A stretch of DNA of 64,000 nt from an uncultured Prevotellaceae bacterium (GTDB lineage: Bacteria > Bacteroidota > Bacteroidia > Bacteroidales > Bacteroidaceae): NCBI GenBank assembly GCA_900313615.1, contig OMRP01000006.1:32796-96795 (forward strand), in the 5' to 3' direction. Made by a program: the position numbers and the translations under genes. Below the pieces are notes generated by a model. It worked only from the letters and a program-made list of their open reading frames with translations. It was not told the DNA's origin and did no database searches. Shown in pieces: positions 18,710 to 25,960 of this stretch; within the stretch, counting starts at the first letter, position 1; every line of letters begins with the position of its first letter.

Positions 18710-21172
18710 ATGAAAAAAGCACTTCTACTGATTATATACACGCTGACGGCGGTGGTCGCCAGCGCACAGATCACCATCGACGTTGATGCCAATGACCGCG
18801 GACCACAAATCAGTCCCACGCATTATGGTATCTTCTTCGAGGATATCAATCACGCCGCCGATGGAGGTATCTATGCCGAGTTGATTCGTAATCGCTCCTT
18901 TGAAGATGGTGAGGGTTACGGCAAACCGGCAACCATGGAAGCCTGGTCGACGTTTGCAGCCAGTCCTTCGCAATTAAATGCCCGACTCATACAGTCTGGC
19001 AAAAAAGTGAAATTGCTCAATTCGGCGCAAGGCAACGCATTGGAGTTGGATGTCAAGGCATCGGCTGAGATGCCCGTCTGTCTTGTCAACGAAGGCTTTT
19101 GGGGAATTAACGTGGTACAAGGACGCACCTATCGACTGAGCTTCTTCGCCAAGGGTTCCTATCAAGGGGGTGTCAAAGCCACCCTCTGCAACAAGGACGG
19201 CTCTACAGTCTATGCATCGACAGATGTCAAGGCTTCTTTCGGCAAGGAATGGACCAAATACACGGCCACACTGACCGCTACGGGCAATGACCCCAAGGCG
19301 CAGTTTGCGCTCGTCTTTGACGGCAAGGGAACCATTGACCTCGATGTGGTGTCGCTCTTCCCGCCAACGTTCCGTAATCGCGAGAACGGTTTGCGTCCCG
19401 ACCTCATGCAGATGCTCTATGAGATGCATCCGAAATTCATGCGTTTCCCTGGTGGCTGTTTCGTCGAAGGTCAGATATCTCCCGACAACGCCTTCCGCTG
19501 GGAACGTACCATTGGCCCCATCGAGCAACGACCGGGCCACTGGAATGTGAACTGGGGCTACCGTACCACCGATGGTATCGGCTTCCATGAGTATTTGCAG
19601 ATGGCAGAAGACCTCGGAGCCAAACCCCTCTATGTGGTCAATGTGGGATTGTGGCACGGCGGCCTGACACCCGTCGATGAGATACAGCCGTGGATTGACG
19701 AGTGCCTGGCGGCCCTTGAATATGCCAATGGCGACGTGACAACGAAATATGGTGCCATGCGTGCCGCCAACGGCCATCCTGCACCGTTCAATATCGAGTA
19801 TCTGGAGATAGGCAACGAGAACAACCAGCCTAATCCCGAACAGCAGAGCGATCATTATTACGACCGCTACGACCAGTTCCGCAAGGCCATCCTGGCGAAA
19901 TATCCCAATATGAAGCTCATCGGCAACGTGGTGGCGTGGGGCGACGACGATCCCAAGTGGGAGAGCCAGCTGCCCGTAGACCTCCTCGACGAGCATTACT
20001 ACCGCAACCCGGCATGGTTCGCCGACGCTTTCCGCAAGTACGACAGCTACGACCGTCGCGGTCCGAAAATCTACGTGGGCGAGTATGCCGTGACCAGTGG
20101 CTTCGGCGACCTCGGCAATATGAACGCCGCCCTGGGCGAGGCGGTCTATATGATGGGTATGGAGAACAACAGCGACATCGTGCCGCTCAACTCCTACGCT
20201 CCCATCTTCGTCAACGAGAACGATGCCAAATGGCGGCCCGACATGATTCGCTTCAATTCGCACCGCGTTATGGGCACACCTTCTTATTATGTGCAGGCGC
20301 TCATGCCACAGCATATCGGTACGCAGGTGGTCAAAGTGAAACAGACGCAGTCGGTGTCCCCCTCCTTGGGAGGGGCGACGGGGGAGGCTCCCCTCGTCAC
20401 ACCACAGCAGAGCCGTATCGGCTTCGCCACTTGGGCCACTCAGGCTTCCTTCACCCATCCTGAGCCGCTGCCCATGACGGGACAGCCCGAATACCTGTCG
20501 GGACAATGGCAGAAGAACACCGATGGCACGGTGAGTCAGACCGGTGGGAGCGAGCAGTGCGTGGCGATGTGCCATGCCATGGTGGGCGACCATTACAAGG
20601 TGAAGTTCCGTGCCCGTAAGGATGGTGGTGCCGAAGGCTTCATGGTGGTGTTCAACTACACCGACCCGCAGCATTACAGCTGGGTGAACTTCGGTGGTTG
20701 GGGCAACACCCAGCATGGCATAGAAATCATCAGTGGCGGCGGCAAGAGCCAGGTGGCCACCAAACCGGGCAAGATTGAGACGGGACGCTGGTATGATGTC
20801 ACACTCCAGATGGAGGGCGACAGCCTGAAGTGTTGGCTTGACAACGACCTCGTGTTCGACACCGTCTTGCAAGGCGACGTGAAACCGGGTGTCTTCTCCT
20901 CGGCGACCATCGACGACAACACCGATGAGCTGATCGTCAAGGTGGTGAGCACGCAGGACGAGGCCACCACGGCACGTCTGAACATCGCCAACTTCGCCGT
21001 TGGCAGTGCCCAGCTCGTGCGTCTCATGGCCAATGACGGTCTGGACGAGAACACGCTGCAACAACCTACCAACATCTATCCCACCCACCACGAGCTTTCG
21101 CCCAATGGCAATACGGTGGAGCTAGAGATTCCCGCTTATTCGCTCAACATCATCAGAATCAAGAAGAAATAA
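18710..21172 (+). CDS. GH51 alpha-L-arabinofuranosidase
   Basis: 820 aa; of the starts GTG 18689, ATG 18701 and ATG 18710, the last gives the best signal peptide (MKKALLLIIYTLTAVVASAQ). An N-terminal GH51 sandwich with a carbohydrate-binding-like insert (about 60-200, SFFAKGSYQGGVKATLCNKD) leads into the TIM barrel (about 230-520). The catalytic acid/base is E370 in EIGNENNQ and the nucleophile E458 in YVGEYAVTSG; RFPGGCFVEG is the usual arabinofuranosidase motif. Residues 590-780 form a concanavalin-like domain common in Bacteroidota GH51. A palindromic repeat encodes the insertion VSPSLGGATGEAPLVT at about residue 550. Predicted periplasmic removal of arabinofuranosyl side chains or ends. 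The stop overlaps the next start by one base. Confidence 0.95.
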   Translation: MKKALLLIIYTLTAVVASAQITIDVDANDRGPQISPTHYGIFFEDINHAADGGIYAELIRNRSFEDGEGYGKPATMEAWSTFAASPSQLNARLIQSGKKVKLLNSAQGNALELDVKASAEMPVCLVNEGFWGINVVQGRTYRLSFFAKGSYQGGVKATLCNKDGSTVYASTDVKASFGKEWTKYTATLTATGNDPKAQFALVFDGKGTIDLDVVSLFPPTFRNRENGLRPDLMQMLYEMHPKFMRFPGGCFVEGQISPDNAFRWERTIGPIEQRPGHWNVNWGYRTTDGIGFHEYLQMAEDLGAKPLYVVNVGLWHGGLTPVDEIQPWIDECLAALEYANGDVTTKYGAMRAANGHPAPFNIEYLEIGNENNQPNPEQQSDHYYDRYDQFRKAILAKYPNMKLIGNVVAWGDDDPKWESQLPVDLLDEHYYRNPAWFADAFRKYDSYDRRGPKIYVGEYAVTSGFGDLGNMNAALGEAVYMMGMENNSDIVPLNSYAPIFVNENDAKWRPDMIRFNSHRVMGTPSYYVQALMPQHIGTQVVKVKQTQSVSPSLGGATGEAPLVTPQQSRIGFATWATQASFTHPEPLPMTGQPEYLSGQWQKNTDGTVSQTGGSEQCVAMCHAMVGDHYKVKFRARKDGGAEGFMVVFNYTDPQHYSWVNFGGWGNTQHGIEIISGGGKSQVATKPGKIETGRWYDVTLQMEGDSLKCWLDNDLVFDTVLQGDVKPGVFSSATIDDNTDELIVKVVSTQDEATTARLNIANFAVGSAQLVRLMANDGLDENTLQQPTNIYPTHHELSPNGNTVELEIPAYSLNIIRIKKK
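20357..20391. repeat. Palindromic repeat copy inside the GH51 gene
   Basis: CCCCCTCCTTGGGAGGGG, then a GACGGGGGAGG arm, translated in frame into a Pro/Ser/Gly-rich peptide between the barrel/sandwich and the C-terminal domain. Confidence 0.75.
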
Positions 21173-22194
21173 TGCGAGCACTTGTTTTAGCAGGGACGCT
21201 GTTTGTCTCCTGTGTCGCTTCGGTGGCGCAGGGACAACAGCGTTTTCGTTTGCACGAACCTTTCGTGACCGACACGCCGATGGTCCACGACCCCGTCATG
21301 GCCTATGAGGATAGTACCTACCATATCTTCTCCACGGGCATGGGCATACAGCATATGACCTCTCACGACTGCACGTCCTGGACGGTGCTCCCCGAACCGG
21401 TGATGACGGTCATACCACAGTGGGCACGCGACTCGGTGCCGGGCTTCTCACACCATGTGTGGGCTCCCGACATCATCCGGTGGCACGACCGTTGGTGGAT
21501 GGCCTACAGCTGCTCCACCTTCGGCAAGAACGGCTCGGCCATAGGATTGCTGAGCAGTCGCTCGCTCTCCTTCCCCATCTGGAACGATGAGGGGTGTATC
21601 GTCACCTCGCGGGAGAATCGCGACAACTGGAACGCCATCGACCCCAACTTCGTCATCGACGACGACGATACGCCGTGGCTCGTCTGGGGCTCGTTCTGGG
21701 ATGGCATACAGCTGGCACGCCTCGACACCACGATGCATATCGCACAGGGCGAACGGCCCAGGACCATAGCGCGTCGCTACGACCCGGCTTTCAAGAACCC
21801 GCCAGCCAACCCCACCTCTGAATATGCGGGCACCAATGCCATCGAGGCTCCGTTTGTCATAAAGCATGGGGGTTATTATTACCTCTTCGTGTCGTGGGAC
21901 TACTGTTGCCAAGGCAGCAAAAGCACTTACCGCGTGGCAGTGGGGCGCAGCAAAAAAGTTGACGGTCCCTATCTTGACCATGAGGGAAAGGATATGCTCT
22001 ATGGTGGCGGAAAGTTGGTGCTGGAGGGTGACAAACGTATTTTTGAGGCGGCAGGACATTGTGCTGCTTACCACGTCAATGGCGACGATCTTTTCATTTG
22101 TCATGGCTACAGTGCCCAACAGAATGGCGCTTCGCTGCTTATCCAGCGAACCATTGGTTGGACGACTGATGGTTGGCCTATGCTGATGGAGTGA
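21172..22194 (+). CDS. GH43 arabinan endo-1,5-alpha-L-arabinosidase-type enzyme
   Basis: 340 aa, starting at the ATG that overlaps the GH51 stop by one base (TAATG), so the two are translationally coupled. A signal peptide (LAGTLFVSCVASVAQG) leads into a single five-bladed propeller filling the whole protein. Catalytic trio: D40 in MVHDPVM, D157 in NAIDPNFV and E225 in AIEAPFV. HHVWAPDIIRW is the conserved second-blade motif. Length and motifs fit compact arabinanases or exo-arabinosidases. It probably works in the periplasm on oligosaccharides imported by SusCD. It is the last gene of the arabinan locus. Confidence 0.92.
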   Translation: MRALVLAGTLFVSCVASVAQGQQRFRLHEPFVTDTPMVHDPVMAYEDSTYHIFSTGMGIQHMTSHDCTSWTVLPEPVMTVIPQWARDSVPGFSHHVWAPDIIRWHDRWWMAYSCSTFGKNGSAIGLLSSRSLSFPIWNDEGCIVTSRENRDNWNAIDPNFVIDDDDTPWLVWGSFWDGIQLARLDTTMHIAQGERPRTIARRYDPAFKNPPANPTSEYAGTNAIEAPFVIKHGGYYYLFVSWDYCCQGSKSTYRVAVGRSKKVDGPYLDHEGKDMLYGGGKLVLEGDKRIFEAAGHCAAYHVNGDDLFICHGYSAQQNGASLLIQRTIGWTTDGWPMLME

Positions 22195-22242
22195 AAACGA
22201 AAATAAATACCCTTTTGTTTGGCAATTAAATAAATAATTACG

Positions 22243-22278
22243 AAATTTGCGCTCTATCCACAGGATGAGCGCAAATTT
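22243..22278 (+). promoter_or_regulatory. Long dyad ending five bases before the GT39 start codon
   Basis: AAATTTGCGCTC (22243-22254) and its exact inverse GAGCGCAAATTT (22267-22278) are separated by TATCCACAGGAT, which itself pairs ATCC/GGAT. The dyad could be an operator overlapping a GAAATTTG -7-like box (22242-22249; TTTG at 22218-22221 is 20 bases upstream) or an RNA hairpin masking the start codon at 22284. Confidence 0.6.
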
Positions 22279-22283
22279 ATTTT

Positions 22284-23960
22284 ATGAAAAAGAATAAGAC
22301 ATTTTGGTTTCTGCTTTTGGTATGCATCTTGATGGTCATACCATTCTTGGGAATATATGACTACAACACCAAAGGTGAGCCGCGAGAAAGCATCGTCAGT
22401 TACACGATGCTGGAATCGGGCAACTGGATTTTGCCGCGCAACAGTGTGGGCGAAATGGCCTACAAGCCCCCCATGTTCTATTGGGCGGTGGCTGCTGTGA
22501 GCAAGGTTTGTGGTGAGGTGAATGAATTCTCGTCGCGCTTGCCGTCGGCTATCGCTTATATCGCCATTATCGGTGGCATCTTCCTTTTCTACCAACGAAG
22601 GCGCAATGGGATGCTTGCTTTCGTCACAGCCTTGGTGGCTTTCACCTCCTGGGAGTTGCACCGACAGGGGTTCAACTGCAGGGTCGACATGTTGCTCACA
22701 GCAGGCATCGTGGGTGCCTTGCTCCTGTTCTACCGATGGTATGAGCGGGGGATGCATGGTGTGCCGATTTGGGCTATCCTCCTCATGAGTATGGCGGTGC
22801 TGACCAAAGGACCTATCGGTGCGTTGTTGCCGTGCCTGACTATGGGCGTGTTCATGCTCTTCCGTCGCGTCAATTTCTTCCGTGTCTTCTTCTCGATGTT
22901 GCTCTTTGGCCTCCTCTCGCTTGTCATACCTGCATTTTGGTATTATGCTGCTTGGCAACAAGGCGGACAGGAGTTTCTCGACTTGATGCTTGAGGAGAAC
23001 GTGGGACGTATGACGAGCACCATGAGCTACGAGTCGTGCGTGGAACCCTGGTATTATAATTTCATCACGCTTATCATAGGTTATCTGCCGTGGGTGTTGC
23101 TCGCGCTGATGGCTCTTTTTGTGGCAAAATGGAAAGGTATGCTTTCGCAAATCAGTGCCTCATGCCGCAAGATGGACGATGTAGACGTTTTTTCGTTGGT
23201 AACCATCGTTGTCATCTTCGTTTTCTATTGCATACCCCAGAGTAAGCGCAGCGCGTACCTCATGCCTATCTATCCATTCATCGCCTATTTCGTGGCGCGT
23301 ATGTTGTTCTGGCTACATAGTGAACACCACCGCCTTCTCAATGCCTTTGGCGCGTTTTTGTCGGTGGTGGGATTGCTGCTAGTGGTGGTGTTTGTGGTAC
23401 TTAAATTCATACCTATTAATCCCGATTGGTTCCATGGTCGTCATGGGTTCCAGAACTATTCCATGGTGTTGCAACTCCAACAGACAGGAAGTTGGTGGCA
23501 GTGGCTCATCCTCGCCTTTGGGTCGTTCATCCTTATTGCCTGGTGGCGTGGCAAACGCAACGTGCTGGGGTTGGTGATGCTCATTCTGGCCTTTTATCTC
23601 CAATTCAATGCCGTTTACAAACCGCCCGTGCTCAATGCCAAGTCGGTGCGCAATGTGGCAGCGGTGGTTGATCAACTGGTGCCTGCCGATAAGGGAAAAT
23701 TGTATGAATTTATCGAGGAAGGCGTGTTGGCAAAAGGCGACCCCGTGCATTATTTCGAAATGAATTTCTACCTGCACGACCGCGTGGGAAATTTCTATAA
23801 ATCACGGCCCGACGAAGGTTATCTGATGATTGGTGTCGACGATGCTGAGCGGTGGATACCCAAATTTCAGCAGGAGGGTTATCAGTTCAGCAAAGTTTAT
23901 GACTCGGGCAAGCAGCGCGTGGCAGGACAACCCATGCAACTGTTGAAGTTTAGTAAATAA
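22284..23960 (+). CDS. GT39 / ArnT-like membrane glycosyltransferase
   Basis: 558 aa with about a dozen membrane helices. The first periplasmic loop carries the family acidic motif DYNTKGEPRESIVSY, followed by SGNWILPRNSVGEMAYKPPM, the ArnT/PMT pattern in which the acidic residue and the KPP segment bind the lipid-linked donor. The enzyme class moves a sugar from undecaprenyl phosphate to lipid A or to a protein on the periplasmic side. The C-terminal 120 residues are soluble. It converges (13-base gap) on a GT2 and a deacetylase gene resembling ArnC and ArnD. Acceptor and sugar are unknown. Confidence 0.88.
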   Translation: MKKNKTFWFLLLVCILMVIPFLGIYDYNTKGEPRESIVSYTMLESGNWILPRNSVGEMAYKPPMFYWAVAAVSKVCGEVNEFSSRLPSAIAYIAIIGGIFLFYQRRRNGMLAFVTALVAFTSWELHRQGFNCRVDMLLTAGIVGALLLFYRWYERGMHGVPIWAILLMSMAVLTKGPIGALLPCLTMGVFMLFRRVNFFRVFFSMLLFGLLSLVIPAFWYYAAWQQGGQEFLDLMLEENVGRMTSTMSYESCVEPWYYNFITLIIGYLPWVLLALMALFVAKWKGMLSQISASCRKMDDVDVFSLVTIVVIFVFYCIPQSKRSAYLMPIYPFIAYFVARMLFWLHSEHHRLLNAFGAFLSVVGLLLVVVFVVLKFIPINPDWFHGRHGFQNYSMVLQLQQTGSWWQWLILAFGSFILIAWWRGKRNVLGLVMLILAFYLQFNAVYKPPVLNAKSVRNVAAVVDQLVPADKGKLYEFIEEGVLAKGDPVHYFEMNFYLHDRVGNFYKSRPDEGYLMIGVDDAERWIPKFQQEGYQFSKVYDSGKQRVAGQPMQLLKFSK

Positions 23961-23973
23961 TCGCAAGATTACC

Positions 23974-24915
23974 CTACTCCAACACTTCCTTCACATGGTA
24001 TAGTGGACGATGCTTCACCTCAACATATAACTTGCCGATATAGAGGCCTATGCCGCCGATGCTCAGCAGCAAGATGCCGCCTACGAACCAAATACTAAGC
24101 ATGAGAGAAGCCCATCCATGGGCGGCTGTGCCGGCGATAAGCGAATAGAGCACATAGATGCCGATGAGAAGGCTGATAAAGAGGAAGGCAACGCCAGTGT
24201 ACATGATGTAATAGATGGGTTTCACCGAAAAAGAGGTGATGCCGTCGATAGCCAGGTTGAACATCTTGCCGATGGTGTATTTTGACTTCCCTGCCTGTCG
24301 TTCAGATATGGTGTCGTCGACCGTTGTGGACTCGTAGCCTATCAGGGGGATGAGCCCGCGCAAATATAGGTTACGCTCGCCATATTCCGACAGGGCTTGT
24401 AAGACACGACGACTAAGGAAACGGAAATCGGCATGGTTGAACACGCTCTCAACGCCCATCTTCTTCTGCAATTTATAGAAAGTGATAGCTGTCATCCTCT
24501 TGAGCAGAGGATCGGCCTGGCGCGCCACCTTTACACCATAAACGATGTCATAGCCATTGGCATAGGCATCTACCATCTGTTCGATGCAGCCCAAGTCGTC
24601 TTGTAGGTCGGCATCAATGGTTACCGTGGCATCGGCATGGTCTTTGGCATACATCATCCCTGCCATGATGGCCGTCTGGTGGCCACAGTTATGGGCTAAA
24701 TTTAGGCCTTTGATGCGAGGGCTTGACTGATGCAGTTTCGCGATGGTTGACCATGTGGCATCTTTGCTGCCGTCGTTGACAAAGAGCACAAAACTGTCGT
24801 CAGATATTTTTTCTTTCGCGATAAGGTCGTCGATAAGATGGTTGAGACGCTGGGCGGAACTGTCCAACACCTCTTCTTCGTTATAACAGGGTGAGACGAT
24901 GGCTAATTGAATCAT
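23974..24915 (-). CDS. GT2 polyprenyl-phosphate glycosyltransferase (GtrB/ArnC/DPM1-like)
   Basis: 313 aa. The N-terminal GT2 domain (1-225) shows SPCYNEEEVL, FVNDGSKDAT, the metal-binding TIDADLQDD and the SERQAGKSKYT loop. Two membrane helices follow (about 232-260 and 268-295), ending in IGKLYVEVKHRPLYHV, a tail typical of GtrB/YfdH and ArnC. The predicted reaction loads a sugar onto undecaprenyl phosphate on the cytoplasmic face. The start overlaps the deacetylase stop by four bases (ATGA), so the two are coupled. Confidence 0.92.
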   Translation of the reverse strand: MIQLAIVSPCYNEEEVLDSSAQRLNHLIDDLIAKEKISDDSFVLFVNDGSKDATWSTIAKLHQSSPRIKGLNLAHNCGHQTAIMAGMMYAKDHADATVTIDADLQDDLGCIEQMVDAYANGYDIVYGVKVARQADPLLKRMTAITFYKLQKKMGVESVFNHADFRFLSRRVLQALSEYGERNLYLRGLIPLIGYESTTVDDTISERQAGKSKYTIGKMFNLAIDGITSFSVKPIYYIMYTGVAFLFISLLIGIYVLYSLIAGTAAHGWASLMLSIWFVGGILLLSIGGIGLYIGKLYVEVKHRPLYHVKEVLE

Positions 24916-25721
24916 GATGGTGAGGGGTTAGTATGGGTGAGCCTTTTCTTTTGTTGTTTGGCGAAGACCGCATATGTGGTGAATTGATGGCCGTGTCCTT
25001 TGAGCATCTTAATCAGCCGGTCGAGGCGTTGCACCATCTGTTGGCCGCTGTGGTTACGTATGATGAAGGGCATCTTGAATTCAGGGTGCTCTTTCAGGTC
25101 GTAAAATTCCCAAGGGTGAAAATAGGTGACGAAATAACCATCGTGGCGTATGACCCTGCGTACCATCCAGTGGTAGAGCCATTGTGGCAGATTGTGTAGC
25201 GACAGCCAGAAAAGTGGGAAGCGTAGCCATGGTGTCACTGAGGCGGGAATCTGCAGTACCTCGTCTTTCATGAAACAGGTGCGTGGGTCACGAAGGTGCA
25301 TGTAACGTCCTGGGATAAAAGCCGGGTTCAGCGAAGAATTGTATAGATAGCCAGCTTGCGCTATCGCTTCGTCGCTGACGGGGAACATTCTGGGTTGGCG
25401 GTATCCTTTGGCTTCAATGCCTGTGGCTTGTTCGAGGATACGTTTCGATTCGCTCACGTCGCTCTCCTTAGGTTGCCAATGGTCTACGCCGTGACAGGCC
25501 AACTCATGTCCTTCGTTCATGATGCGTCGAATGGTTTCCGGAGCCTGTTCCACGAAGTTTCCCGTGCAGAAGAAGGTGGCTTGCACCGCATTCTCCTTCA
25601 GCACATCGAGTATTCTTTCGGTGCCGACTACCGACACGTCCATACCCTGTCGGAGCGTGAAGTCGACTCCATGCTCACGGGGCACGTCAAACTCCTCGGT
25701 GTCAAAACTAAGTAGAATCAT
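24912..25721 (-). CDS. Polysaccharide deacetylase (NodB/ArnD-like)
   Basis: 269 aa, no signal peptide, so probably cytoplasmic. NodB motifs are visible: motif 1 SFDTEEFD (catalytic and metal aspartates), motif 2 HELACHGVDHWQP (metal histidines), motif 3 GYRQPRMFPV, motif 4 YFVTYFHPWEF. Together with the overlapping GT2 gene it could remove a formyl or acetyl group from an undecaprenyl-linked amino sugar, as ArnD does. It is first in the minus-strand operon; TACTTTTG on the minus strand (25744-25751) is a possible -7 box. Confidence 0.88.
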   Translation of the reverse strand: MILLSFDTEEFDVPREHGVDFTLRQGMDVSVVGTERILDVLKENAVQATFFCTGNFVEQAPETIRRIMNEGHELACHGVDHWQPKESDVSESKRILEQATGIEAKGYRQPRMFPVSDEAIAQAGYLYNSSLNPAFIPGRYMHLRDPRTCFMKDEVLQIPASVTPWLRFPLFWLSLHNLPQWLYHWMVRRVIRHDGYFVTYFHPWEFYDLKEHPEFKMPFIIRNHSGQQMVQRLDRLIKMLKGHGHQFTTYAVFAKQQKKRLTHTNPSPS

Positions 25722-25912
25722 ATTCCTATGTTGTTAGACGTTGCAAAAGTACTATTTTTTTTCCAAATGTCATATCTTTTTGGGGGTAAAAGGAAAAAGG
25801 ATGCCATGGCCCTCCATTCATAGCGATATTTTTAAAAGTAACATTTTCTTTGTTTTTTCACCTTGTTGCGGAAAATGAGCAAAAAGAAAAGGTGCTTTCA
25901 CTGCTATTTTCG

Positions 25913-25920
25913 TATTTTTG
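25913..25920 (+). promoter_or_regulatory. Candidate -7 element upstream of the GH3 gene
   Basis: TATTTTTG matches TAnnTTTG, 41 bases before the GH3 ATG. The 239-base divergent region holds no gene. Confidence 0.4.
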
Positions 25921-25960
25921 TAGCAAATAAACAAATAGTTAAACCTATAACCTTTCCTAA

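Noticed and set aside
18974-21091. 705-codon open frame opposite the GH51 gene
   Set aside because: Complete shadow of a clear GH51 enzyme; no recognisable motifs.
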